From assembly GCA_964006375.1 (NCBI GenBank), contig OZ023269.1, forward strand, positions 58,252,468 to 58,316,467: a DNA stretch of 64,000 nucleotides, in the 5' to 3' direction. Of the stretch, positions 25,704 to 38,656 are shown piece after piece (the first letter of the stretch is position 1; each line of letters opens with the position of its first letter). This DNA comes from Tillus elongatus (Eukaryota > Arthropoda > Insecta > Coleoptera > Cleridae). Position numbers and translations under genes: made by a program. Under the pieces are notes generated by a model. The model made no database searches, was not told the origin of the DNA, and saw only the letters and a list, made by a program, of their open reading frames with translations.

Positions 25704-26471
25704 ATGAATAACCGCTCTCTTCATATTTTAAATATGGCCGGAGATGACAGCCTTCCTGCGGCAGTTCTTGCACCCACAGGGATTAAGCTAAATCGACATA
25801 CACCACCTAATCTTAATATCAATATCCCTACTGATACCAGTTGTGCCCATACATCAACTAAAATATCAGCGTATTAAGTAATGAAGTCGACATACTACAA
25901 CAAAATAACAAATTTATAATTACACCTGATGATGACTTAATGAAAATTATTAACGAACCTACATTGAGTATAGTCTCTTCCAATAATAATACTGAATGTT
26001 TATCTGATATGGTCGGGATGGTTGATATTGCAGTTGATCCATCACTAGAGAAGGACACTGAAAATGTTGAGGGTGTTTATGTAGTAGTATATGAAAATGA
26101 TGAACACCATACTAATTACCTGGCGCAAAATCCTGCTCACGGAAGTAATAAAGATCATATGAATGAAGAGAGTAATGTGCATAAAGAGAACGAAGGGAAT
26201 GTGCATGAAGAAAATGAAGTGAGTTTGCATGAAGAAAATGAAGGGAATGTGTGTGAAAAGAATCAAGGGAATACGCAGAAAAGCTCAATTTCACAAGCAA
26301 GAAAAAAACAAGGAACAAGAGAGTGCAAGGGCTTAGTTACAAAGGATATACTAGAAAAGAAGGAAAAGCAAAGCTAAATGTAGAACGTGCTGGAAGAATA
26401 GTTAAAGATCGTTGTAAACATAACAAAATAATAATAAAAAAAGTGCACATACTTATATGTGTCATCAAATA
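25704..26471 (+). pseudogene. DUF7869-like protein of the TIR transposon, N-terminal part
   Basis: An ATG at 25704 opens a 58-codon frame. The next frame (25940-26377) is acidic and has an imperfect heptad-like repeat of HEENEG and similar units (about 26160-26270). In a shifted frame from about 26285 to 26470 the sequence KGYTRKEGKAKLNVERAGR then DRCKH resembles the start of the conserved region of DUF7869-type proteins. The frame shift near 26300 could be damage or an unrecognised intron. The reading frame reaches KYE at 26470, where the LINE is inserted. The role is unproven; the association with TIRs suggests transposase. Confidence 0.55.
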
Positions 26472-26831
26472 TGAGGGAGGTGTGTGTGGTGCTTTAGCAC
26501 GATGGAAGTTTCCAAGGGCGTGTGACAGAATTAGAGTCTGTTCTTCGGGTATTAGGTGTAGATAATTTAGAAAAAGTGTTTTACATAGTGTCATAGTGCC
26601 TGGACTACATGTTGTGTGAAAGAATGCAATAAATTGACTTGGTACAAATTAATAAAACGAATTTCAAGAAATCACAAGACTGTTTAAAAATCCATGTCGT
26701 TTAAAAGTTGTTATCTTTAACAAAATACTAGCCAGATAACAATTGCAAGTTTTAGCTAAAGGTGGGTACACACATGGTTTTCACTGTAAATAGTTTATAT
26801 TGGGTCCTGTTAAATTTAATTGTTATATAAT

Positions 26832-28166
26832 ATGAGTGCTTCAACTGGAATATCAAATGATGATTTGCTAAAGGCAATAAATTCTAACAAAAAGGAAATC
26901 AAGGCATTTATAAAAGATCAATTTAAATTATTAAGACATGATGTTGAAATAGCTAATAAAAAGATAGAGTACCTTGAAGCTGTAAACAAAGAGCTACAGA
27001 GCAAAGTTAAATACTTAGAGAAGAAAAGCAAAAGAAATAACATTATTGTGCATGGACTGGCCGCTGATAGTAATAATAGGAACACAGTCTTGAAAATTAT
27101 TGCAGAGAAGTTTAAGGAAATATTGGAAGTTAACCTGGAACGATATGATGTGAATAGTGTGGACATATTTGGCAAAACTAAAAAGGTCGTAAAAGTTATC
27201 AACGTTTTTTAAAAAAGTAGAGATTTTGAAACAGTCTCATAAATTTAAAGGCACTTCAATACCTGTTTCACACGACCTGACAAGAGAGGAACAGCAGGGA
27301 AGGAAAATACTGGTTCAACATTTAAAAATAGCTAAGAACAGAAAACAAAATGCATCAATTAGAGGAAATAAGCTCTATGTAAATGATGAAGTATACACCG
27401 CTGAACAACTTCGGGATACGTTAGAGGAGCAGCCGGAGGACGGAGATCAGATACACAGCATCAGACGTTCATTATCAGAAGGTAGTATACTCCCACGGGC
27501 AGACTCACCTTTACTTGAGGCATACCAGCCAGCAGAACATTCACAAACTCTGCCAACAGATGCTGCGAGAGAAAACAATATTAGTGAGAGAAGGCTGACA
27601 AGAAGAGCCGCAACGAAGAAGCTTTCGGAGGACTGCCGTTATCCGAAAACTGGCCTAGACTTAGAATTGTTGGCATGTCGGAAAAAATTACCTCAGAGGT
27701 TCTATCTGACTATATTGTGAAACAGAACCGTGGATTCTTTCTTCAGTCTGATACTTGTAAGATTGTCTCTGTAACGCCTTTAAGAAAAAACAAAGATGTA
27801 TACCAAGCAGTGATCCAGGTGGATCACACAGCTTACAACCGGGCTTTAAATGCTGGACATCTTTTAGTGGGTTTAGACTCCTGTTCAGTTTATGATGCGG
27901 TAGAGGTATTACGCTGTTATAGATGCAATTCATTTCATCATACTGCTGGTAGGTGTGGGTCTGGTAGAGTTGTTTGTCCTAGGTGCGGTGAGTTTCATGA
28001 AGTTAAGGATTGCAAAAGCGAGTCATTGTCCTGTATTAACTGCCTAAATCACAATAAAAGGCATAAAACTGATCTAAGCGTTGGTCATTGCGCATGGAAT
28101 CATGATGAGTGCTCGTCCTATAGAATAGCATTGGCCAAGTTAAAAGCTGATGTTTTTCCTACATAG
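26832..28166 (+). pseudogene. LINE ORF1: coiled coil plus three zinc knuckles, frameshifted
   Basis: From ATG 26832 the product (MSASTGISNDDLL) has a Lys/Glu-rich coiled coil (about residues 20-65, KIEYLEAVNKELQSKVKYLE), then RRM-like text (RNNIIVHGL). The frame moves near 27212, continues in 27226-27720, and moves again near 27690 to 27675-28166. The last frame carries Cys-His clusters CYRCNSFHHTAGRC and CPRCGEFHEVKDC, plus a third, CINCLNHN. This is a classic nucleic-acid-binding ORF1 of jockey-group LINEs. Two shifts make it a pseudogene. It ends with TAG at 28164, in the same frame as ORF2. Confidence 0.8.
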
Positions 28167-28181
28167 CAACCACAGCCATAT

Positions 28182-31049
28182 GTGCGTGCGTCAGTAGCAG
28201 GCGATAACTTTTGTAGGCAGAAATTATGCGTCTATCTGCAGAATCCACGGAGTATTAAGAATAAGCTTGGCCCGCTGTACAATGCTGCACTTTCCTGTAA
28301 TTATGACATACTAGCATTTACTGAGACGTGGCTTGACTCTGACGTCGATAACTCTGAAATACTTGGAAGTGGTTATACCATTTTCAGGTCGGACAGGAAA
28401 TTTGAGCAAACTGGCCTTGGCCGAGGTGGGGGTATCCTACTGGCCGTCAGTTCACTCTATAACGCAAATTTTGTGGACATCTCTAGTGCGGATCTTATCA
28501 GTCTACCACTGATAGATATTATTTGCGTCAAGATATATATAAACGATTCTCCACTGTTCGTTATTCTGACCTATTTGGTGCCCAACACCACTGCTTTTGC
28601 TTTCAATGTGTTTCTTGATGCTTTGTGTGCCTGCGAATTTCTTTTGAACTCCGTGTTGTTAATCTTGGGCGACTTCAATATTCCGGAATATGCTGCCTAT
28701 ATAGATGGAGCTCCAGTTACTAATAAATTGCGCACCATTCTTTCATTGCAAGACATTTTTCGATTGCAACAACTGAATGCAATCAGAAATACCAACGGCA
28801 GACTTCTTGACCTTGTTTTCACTAATGCGAAAGGTTGTGTGCATGGTGCTTCTGACATATTGGTGGTCGAGGATGGTCATCATCCCGCGCTTGAGATAAC
28901 ACTCACAATTGAACGTCCGGTGAACAAACACGCTGTGAACATACCTACATCCTTCCGATACTCCTTTCGCAAAGCCAACTTTCCTGGTTTATATAACCAT
29001 CTCTCTTCAGTTGACTGGACTTCACTTGCCGGGTTCTCAAATGTGGATGAAGCCTACCACGTGTTCTATGCTTTGTTATACTCAATCATTGACCTCTACG
29101 TACCCATGACATGTTCAGGAGTGCGCCGCCGCTATCCACCCTGGTTTGACTCTGAACTCATCAGTTATACAAGAAGAAAATTTCAGGCCTGGAAATGCTT
29201 TAAGCGCTCAAATCATCCTGCGGACTATGAGATATTCAGGGGACTTAGAGGGCGTGTCAAGGTCTTGTCTGCAACCAAACAGTCGCTTTATGAGGAGATG
29301 GTGGAGAGAAATATCCGCGTTGATCCGGCTAGCTTCTGGAGGTATGCCAACCCAAAAAAGGTCAATCTGGTCAATCTACACTCTCATATAGGGGGGAGGT
29401 TGTTGCGAGCAACGCAGATGCAGTGAATGCCTTTGCTGAGTTTTTTCAGGGCTCATGCTCGGATGCGTCTGGCGGCGTTTTAGTGGGCTTAGCTCCTTGT
29501 TACAGTGGTGGGACTGCCTTGGATATCAAACGGGTTTCGGAAGAACAGGTCTTAAGCGCGTTGCTTAAGATCAAACCGAAGCACACATCGGGCCCTGACC
29601 AAATTCCAGCTTTTCTGGTCAGGGATTGTGATCACATACTTGTTCAACCCTCGACTATACTGTTCAATATATCGCTGGGGTCTTCTGTATTTCCTAGCAC
29701 CTGGAAGAAGGCGAAGTTAATACCTGTTCCAAATAGAGGTGATTCTACGTTGATTGAGAACCATAGACAAATTGCTATAATGGACAACTTTGCGAAAGTG
29801 TTCGAGATTGTCCTGCATGAGATAATTTCGTTTGCGGTAAAAAATGTGATTAGCAGCGCTCAGCATGGCTTCGTGAGGGGCCGCTCCGCGACCACTAACT
29901 TAATCAGCATAACTGAATATATATCTGCTGCCATGGACAAGAGGTCGCAGACAGATGTTAGCTACCTGGACCTCTCCAGGGCCTTTGATAGATTAAATTA
30001 CGATATTCTTTTGAGGAAACTGGATAACATGGATTTCTCACCCAACTTGCTGAAGTTTATGGAATCATATCTTCGTGATCGAGTTAGTGTTGTCCACTAT
30101 CATGGGTGTCAGTCCGTGGAGGTCTTGGCTGAATCAGGTGTTCCTCGGGGATCTGTTCTGGGACCCTTGCTGTTCAATCTGTTTATCAACGATATTTCGG
30201 ATGTTATCGAATTACCCCATCTTCTGTGATGTAAAAATCTTCTCATCCGTTGCTGGTCTCTGCGATTGTTCAGTGCTTGAGAGATGTTTGCGTAGAGTTC
30301 AACACTGGTGCTCCATTAACAACCTCCCACTAAATATTAAAAAATGTGTTGTAAAATCTTATACGCTCAACCGCCGTGTAATCGAGTTCCCATACTCCAT
30401 GGATGGACAGCCTCTTCTAAGACCTGCAACCTTTAAAGACTTGGGTGTCGTCTTTGACTCGAAACTCTCATTCGTGGAGAACTGTGAACATGCTATTGCT
30501 AGGGCATCGAAGACACTCGGATTTCTTATTCGCAATTCCGGTTCGTTTCATAATGCAGACACCTTGAGGCTCCTGTTCTGTGCCTATGTGCGGCCGCATC
30601 TGGAATATGCCTGTGTGGTCTAGTCTTCTCTGTATGACGTCCATATAGGGGCTCTTGAGGGTGTCCAACGGAGATTTGTAAAGTTCCTTGCATACAGAGC
30701 GGATCGGGTGTATCCCGCTACCGGTACACCACAGGCCGATTTACTGTCGAGGTTCTCATTGGAGTCTCTGCAGGCTAGGCGTGTTTACTCTGCTCTCTCC
30801 CTGATACATAATTTACTGCACAGTAGGATCGTCTGTCCTGAACTGTTGCGCACTCTGCTTTTTCACACCCCTAGAGTCAACTCTAGAAGACACGACTTCT
30901 TTTATCTACCGCCACCTAGGACCAATGTTAGGCTTAACTCACCGATTTACAGATCGTGCTCCATTTATAACAGCGTGCATCAGTCAATAGACATATTGTG
31001 TTGTGGTGAGTCTGAGATGAGACACGTTGCAACCCTGCTTGGTAATTAG
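28182..31049 (+). pseudogene. LINE ORF2: AP endonuclease plus reverse transcriptase, frameshifted
   Basis: The endonuclease starts CVYLQNPRSIKNKL (about 28220), with LAFTETWLDSD carrying the catalytic Glu (about 28312), GRGGGILLAV and LILGDFNIPEY (about 28660). The RT is in the next frame from 29423, after a shift: SGPDQIPAFLV (about 29590), DLSRAFDRLNYD (about 29970), SGVPRGSVLGPLLFNLFIND (about 30140). At the expected YADD catalytic position the frame is lost and the new frame reads FCDVKIF (about 30222-30240), so the two Asp residues are not intact. A TAG at 30621 splits the C-terminal region, which resumes and ends at 31049. There is no RNase H domain. Confidence 0.85.
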
Positions 31050-31168
31050 TAGAACTTTACTATGTTAATTTTTATAGTGTATGATATGTATTGTATTCAT
31101 ACTCTTAATTTGGGATAATTCCCGTTGAGTATTTGTAGTAAATAAATAAATAAATAAATAAATAAATA

Positions 31169-32757
31169 TATGAAAATGAGAGAAAAAAAGTTTTCGATTA
31201 TTTTTGGAAAGATTTAAAGACTTGGCAAGAGAAACGGGCATTTGTTACAGGACTAGTGTGCAGCAGAAATATTACAAGAAGGCGAAAGATTACAACAGAA
31301 ATTTTCAAGAAAAACGAAAGATATGACATTTGTATGAGAAATGATTGTGGTGAAAAAGTACGGGTTTGTCGATTATTTTTTCTTAACACTTTAAACTTAG
31401 GTAGAGACACATTTACAAGATGGGTTAACACCAAAATTGTTGAAAAAAATGAGAAAGACGACGAGTCATGTGATGATCCTGGCAGTGCAGAACCACCGGC
31501 CAAGAAAAGGAAAATACAAAAATATAATAATGTTAAAGAATGGTTTGACTTACTACCAAAAGTTCCAAGTCATTATTGTAGGTCTTCAACTACTAAAACC
31601 TATGTCGAATCCACATTTCGCTCGGTTTTATACATGTATCGGGTTTTCAAAGAATAGTGTAGTGATAATAACAGAGAAGTAGTGATGGGAAGAATTGATT
31701 TCGCTAATCTGTTGAAAAAAGAAAAGATAAGTATTCACCAACCAAGAAAAGATCAATGCGACATTTGTTGTGGATACATAGTGTCTACAATATCTAAAGA
31801 AGAATATGGAAACCACATAAAGAAAAAGGAACAATCCCGAAATGAAAAAAATAGCTAAAGATAGTGCTTCAAATGAAGTTTTAGTCTTAACTATGGACCT
31901 CCAAAGTGTGTTGCTATGCCCAAAACGCTGGCTTCGGCAATGTATTATAAACAAAAACTACAAGTGCATAACTTCACTATCTACGAATTAAACAAGAAGG
32001 ACGTTACATTATACGTATGGCATGAATCCTCTGGAGGCGTTTCCAGTAACGAATTTACATCTTGTATTTCTCATTATTTGGAAAATCTACCTGATAGTTA
32101 CAAGCATGTTATAATGATATCTGATGGATGTAACTATCAAAATAGAAATAAGATACTTGCAAGTACTCTGAGCAATATTGCTAAGAGAAAGTCCCTCATC
32201 ATTGAACAACTGTTTCTAGAGAAAGGCCATATGATGATGGAGGCAGACAGCGTGCATTCCGCTTTAGAACAATACTTTAAGCCTCCTATCAATTAGCCCA
32301 GCGATTATATTGCCAGAATGAGACTTGCTAGGCCAAATCATCCGTACCAAATACACGTGCTAGATTTCTCATTTTTCAAAAAATATAATGACATCCGTTC
32401 AAATCTTTCGTCTTTGAGGCCAGAAAAGAAAACCGGAGATCCCACTGTTTGTGACTTGCGAAAACTTAGGTGGGTGTTCAATATTTTTTGCACAATCAAT
32501 TACATACTTAGATACTTTTCACTTTTTGCAGATATTTACCATCTGGCGATATAGAATATCAGTTAGAATATTTTGGACAGTGGGATACACTTCCGCAAAG
32601 ACGAAAATGTGACATAACCAATGCAGTGCCTTCTCAACTCTATGCAGAACCACTTGCCATCTCAGAGTCAAAATGGAAACATTTGCAGGAGTTAAAATCT
32701 GTGATCGAAACAGATCATCATTTATTTTATGATAATCTCAAATATAAACCTGATCGT
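31169..32757 (+). pseudogene. DUF7869-like protein of the TIR transposon, main conserved part
   Basis: The right-hand continuation of 25704-26471. Conserved blocks in order are RKKVFDYFWKDLKTW (31180), RVCRLFFLNTLN (31361), QPRKDQCDICC (about 31740), LTMDLQSVLLCPK (about 31885), YYKQKLQVHNFTIYEL (31940), YVWHESSGG, MISDGCNYQNRN (about 32115), EKGHMMMEADSVHS (about 32220), RPNHPYQIHVLDFSFF (32330), an intron, then YLPSGDIEYQ and a C-terminus ending DNLKYKPDR (32757). The order and wording match a widespread uncharacterised invertebrate family. The Asp in SDG and the acidic/His block HMMMEADSVH suggest an RNase H-like nuclease, which is my inference. Damage: TAG at 31655, and shifts near 31850 and 31920. 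Confidence 0.7.
32470..32531 (+). other. 62-nt spliceosomal intron in the DUF7869-like gene
   Basis: AG|GTGGGT at 32470 and TTTTTGCAG ending at 32531. Splicing joins RKLR to YLPSGDIEYQ in frame and matches the uninterrupted wording of the family. The inside contains stops, so the intron is needed for the frame. Confidence 0.75.
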
Positions 32758-33063
32758 TAGTTTGTTGTATATATTTTTTGTTACCTGCCTCTTTTAATCG
32801 TATCTATGTACCTGGGTGATATCTGCTATGAGACCCAAAAACTTCAACAAATATCTGCTGTGTCTTGTTAATTACAATTAATATATTAGCTGGAAAACGT
32901 CATGGATTTATTCATAACAAAAGATATATAACAATAAACAAATATATAATTGAATTTATAAGAGACCCAATCAAAAGTATATGACATTTGATTTATAAGT
33001 AGTTTTTACTCCCTCCTGTAAAATTGTATATTTGTCACATAGCAGATATTGCACTAACAACGA

Positions 33064-33066
<3 letters not shown>

Positions 33067-33139
<73 letters not shown>
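33067..33139. repeat. (TA)n array at the right edge of the 8.4-kb transposon
   Basis: About 36 TA units, starting directly after the inverted end AACAACGACGA and followed by a GTGTGTGTG run. Confidence 0.95.

Positions 33140-34828
<1,689 letters not shown>

Positions 34829-34905
<77 letters not shown>
34829..34905. repeat. (TA)n array
   Basis: About 38 TA units. Confidence 0.95.
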
Positions 34906-34906
<1 letters not shown>

Positions 34907-35407
34907 CTAAAAGTACTGCCAAAGCATGAGAGAAAGGGTCTATTTGAAATGGAAACATTTCAGTAAAGTGAAGGACAATGACGGTTGAAGCTAAGACTTC
35001 AGGGTTTTTAAAACATTCTTCTTGCGATATTTTCTTCACAAAACCCGTATTAGTTTCAGGTTCGTTGCCTAAATGTTGCCAATTTTGACGTTTTAAATCG
35101 CGACTTTGACGTTTTGAGGAAAACTTCAATTTTTTTTTCTTTAAATGTCTATAACTTTTTCGTATTTTAACTTATAGAGCTAAATTTTGGTACGTAATTT
35201 ACTCTTAATAATATAAACCCGCGTATTTGGTTGCCCTTACTTTGCGGAGATATAAAAATGTTCCGAAAGAAAACACAAAATTTTCCGGGAAAAACTGGGC
35301 CGATTTTCCTGGCTACCGAACTCATCCAAGCCACTTGCAAAAGGCAGGTACTCACCAAATTTGATCAAAATCAGCCCATAATTTTTTGAGTTTTCGGTGT
35401 GATACAT
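34906..35407 (-). repeat. Dispersed repeat copy, minus orientation
   Basis: The reverse complement runs from ACACCGAAAACTCAAAAAAT at about 35402 to TTGGCAGTACTTTTAGCTATA at the array, parallel to 7690-8370. The open minus-strand frame (34704-35129) is not supported as a gene. Confidence 0.7.
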
Positions 35408-36245
35408 ACATATACATACAAGCGGCCCACCACATACTCCACAGGCTCTCATATCTATATTTTTCGTTATCTCGAATTTATTTCAAACGGAGATTGTGTA
35501 GGTTGAAAAGGACTACAACCTAATATTATTTTCAAATATACAGCATGATCAAAAAAGTGACCACCCAAAGTTATGTTTTTTCTTATGGAACATTCGGTAT
35601 TTGACAACGTTTTTTAATTCTATGGAAAAATGAGATTTACTTACTCCAAGGATCCCTATACCTAGCTATTGCGGTTTCCCAGATATCTTGATTTTTCGAC
35701 GAATGTGATGTTTTTGAACAAAACTCTTATCTCCATTGTCAGATGATATCGTAAAAAAACTCACTAGCTTTTGATGGTTGCTTTGGTACGTCATCAACTA
35801 CTGTAGTCAATATTTCGCAATACTCTACAGGGCGTTCAAAAATGCATGTTTTATTATCGGCACATTCAAAGCAGATTATTTCATTTATTTCAAAAGGAAC
35901 AACCTTTATGTTTTGGTTCGTTTCATAGAGAAAATAACTCCATTTCATATGATATTAGGGTTTCCTATACCCAAGTGCAGCGGTTCTAGCGCTATTCACA
36001 CTTTTATCATTGTTTACACTTACCAAGTTGATTATTGTGTTCATTTCAAATGGTACAGCCTGTATTTTATAGGCTAATCTAAAGCGATATTCGATTATTC
36101 GATTGTCTTAAAAACTACATGGGGCTTTCTTGTGGCTAATTGTAACCGTTTTTGTATAGATAAGATTTGTCTTGATAACCAATTCTCTGCATCGGATATT
36201 GAAATGAATCAAACGTACATGGTTACTTGATTGTACATATGCCTG

Positions 36246-36305
36246 TGACATTTGTCAATTCCTGTCAATTCTTGTAAATTCCTGTCAATTCTTGTCAATT
36301 CTTCT
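36246..36305 (+). repeat. Short tandem repeat, unit about 12 bp
   Basis: Five or so units of the form CTGTCAATTC(C/T)T lie in the sequence before the transposase start. Confidence 0.8.
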
Positions 36306-36387
36306 TTGTGATTACTTACTGCAGAACTTCTAATTCTTCAATTATATCGCTACCCTCTTTTATAATTTTATCATTTCTAAAATTATT

Positions 36388-37283
36388 GTGTTTGAAATGA
36401 AAACGTATCCTATACAGGAACGAATCGATATGATTCTAACTATTGGGGAATGTTATGAAAACTGTTTGCTGGCGTCACGAGTTTACGCACAAAAATATCC
36501 TGCACGAAATCATGCATACAAAATAAGTTTTGAAAGATTGTTAGGAGTTTTTCCAAAAACTGGAAGTGTAGCATATGAAAAGACCAGTAAACAGAGTCAA
36601 ATTACCGCAAATGAAGAAAATGTGTTTGCGGTAATTGGATCTTTTATAGAAAATCCCCACATAAGTCAGCGCAAAGTCAGTCATGAAACGGCGTTGAGCA
36701 GGCAGAGCATTCGCAGAATAATTAAAAAATACAAATTTCATCCCTACCATATCCAGTTAAATCAAGAACTTTCTCAGATGCTAACTTCAATCGACGACTT
36801 GATTTCTGTATGTGGGCATTAGAGATGTTGGGTGAGGATGAAGACTTTTTCGATTATGTGCTGTTTACAGACGAATCGACTTTCTATAGTAACGGCCTGG
36901 TAAACAGACATTTTTTATTACTACGCAGATGAAAATCGACATTTTTGCCGCAGTATTAACTGCCAGAATCGTTGATCTATTAATATGTAGGGTGGAATAT
37001 TAGAGTCAAGAGTAATAGGTCCTTACATGGACACCTAAATGGAGATATGTTACATGGGTTTCTTCGTCAAAGTTTGCCTGAACTTTTGGAAGACGTCCCA
37101 CTACCTATTATAAGACGGATGTGGCTACAACTGGATGGTGCTCCGGTACATTTTCAAATCAGAGTGCGACAAGAGCTTAGTAGACATTTTCCCAATAAAT
37201 GGTTAGGACGAGGAGGGCCACAAAACTGGCCAGACAGATCGCCAGACCTAACATGTCTTGATTTTTTTCTAGTAAGGACATAA
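36388..37283 (+). pseudogene. IS630/Tc1-mariner type transposase, decayed
   Basis: The frame 36388-36822 (144 codons) holds the N-terminal helix-turn-helix pair: YPIQERIDMILTIGECYENC, then a second DNA-binding helix region (HISQRKVSHETALSRQSIRR). After several stops (36825-37045, where DENRHF-like text survives) the frame 37047-37283 gives the second and third catalytic regions, LQLDGAPVHFQ, NKWLGRGGPQNWPDRSPDLT and LDFFL. DGAP keeps its Asp. The first catalytic Asp region lies in the damaged middle. It is probably the element's own transposase, and the one that acted on the 600-bp arms is likely a relative. Confidence 0.82.
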
Positions 37284-38009
37284 AGAGAATAAAGTATATG
37301 AAATGCCTTCGATCACACAAGATGACATGAAACAACGCATACGGAATGTTTTCAATACAATATCGCTGCAAATGTTGCTCAATGTCAAGCCGCCCTTTGT
37401 ACAAAGGCTTCAAATTATGCATTGAACAGGATGGACATCAGTTTGAACATTTGTAGAACTATGTTTATTATAATTACTCTTGGTTTTTCTGTTCTTATTT
37501 TTATTATTTGTTTACCTTGGATTAGTTTCCAGATTGAATTTCAAACAAAGCAAGGTAAATTTGTTGTTAAAAATGAAAAATTCTTATTTATGCAAAAACA
37601 GTAATAAAAGTGCGAATACCGCTAGAAGACCTAACATGTCTTGATTTTTTTTCTAGTGTGGACATAAAGAGAATAAAGTATATGAAATGCCTTCGACGAC
37701 ACAAGATGACATGAAACAACGCATACGGAATGTTTTCAATACAATATCGCCGCAAATGTTGCTCAATGTCAAGCGGCCCTTTGAACAAAGGCTTCAAATT
37801 ATGCATTGAACAGGATGGACATCAGTTTGAACATTTGTAGAACTATGTTTATTATAATTACTCTTGGTTTTTATGTTCTTATTTTTATTATTTGTTTACC
37901 TTGGATTAGTTTCCAGATTGAATTTCAAACAAAGCAAGTTAAATTTGTTGTTAAAAATGAAATATTCTTATTTATGCAAAAACAGTAATAAAAGTGCGAA
38001 TGCCGCTAG
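37244..38009 (+). repeat. Tandem duplication of 383 bp
   Basis: 37244-37626 and 37627-38009 are near-identical, both beginning AGACCTAACATGTCTTGATT. The unit covers the end of the transposase relic and the first part of the right inverted arm. The two copies differ by a few substitutions and one base in the T run. Confidence 0.9.
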
Positions 38010-38155
38010 AACCGATGCCCTTGGGTATAGGGAACTATAGTATCATATGAAAGGGAATAATATTCTCTATGCAATACAGCAAAAAAATATAGGGTTTTAT
38101 ATTTGAAATAAATGAAATAATCTGCTTTGAATGTGCCGATAATAAAACTTGAATT

Positions 38156-38339
38156 CAAAGTGAGATGTAAGCAGGAGTCGCAATCTCGTTGCGGAACAAA
38201 GTAGTATGTTGTCACGACAGCTCCAAATAACACAAAATGTTATAAAATAGAGACTATGTACTGACAACAATGTTATAAATTGTCAGCCCTGGTCCATCTC
38301 TTAGCTAATATAGGGACAATGTATGTAAGGCTAGATGTA
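38156..38339 (-). repeat. Satellite-like repeat, left end of the 7-kb insertion
   Basis: Minus-orientation part of the unit also found at 44440 (GTAGTATGTTGTCACGACAG, then AATATAGGGACAATGTATGT), cut by the LINE at 38340. Confidence 0.85.
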
Positions 38340-38656
38340 GGGGTCAAGGAGTCGCGGGCCAAAGGACTCCAAGAGGCAAGCTGAGGAAGTGGAAACAACA
38401 ACATAAACTTTCGATGAAGGATTCCCCAAGACCGTCATGTGCGGCGAAAAGCCGCATCCTGCACGAGGTGACCCTGCTAATAACTGAACATGACGGATCT
38501 AGACAAGGAGGTCGAACTAAACTCCCCCAATCTACGGTGTTACGTGACCCGTGTCTAGGGATGGATGGCACCAGGGCGATGGTGTCGTAAACAGAACCTC
38601 TGGAGTACCGGGCAACCCTCCAGAGTAACCCGCCTTGCACCACACAGGGGGTCCTG

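Larger units (their letters stand above)
26471..31168 (+). mobile_element. Jockey/CR1-like LINE inserted in the DUF7869-like gene
   Basis: About 4.7 kb with ORF1, ORF2 and a (TAAA)n tail at about 31138-31166. The host protein frame ends at KYE on the left and resumes as YENERKKVFDYFW on the right, so AAATATGA-like text is the likely target duplication. The exact 5' edge is uncertain by tens of bases. Frameshifts in both ORFs and a damaged catalytic loop make it inactive. Confidence 0.8.
24684..33066 (+). mobile_element. TIR DNA transposon with a DUF7869-like protein, sitting in (TA)n
   Basis: The left end is TCGTCGTTGTTAGTGCAA, then a variable AAC, then CTGCTATGTG. The right end, reverse-complemented, is the same 18 bases, TAT, then CTGCTATGTG: 29 of 31 positions agree. 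Both ends directly abut (TA)n arrays (24620-24683 and 33067-33139). Several more copies of CTGCTATGTG-like motifs lie just inside the left end, as expected for transposase-binding subterminal repeats. The only native gene visible encodes a DUF7869-like protein. Without the nested LINE and the satellite-like copy, the element would be about 3.2-3.7 kb. The frame is broken, so this copy is inactive. Confidence 0.8.

Noticed and set aside
26160..26290. The HEENEG-type tandem as an antigen-like surface repeat
   Set aside because: It lies within the frame leading into the DUF7869-like region of the transposon, so it is best read as an acidic linker in that gene.
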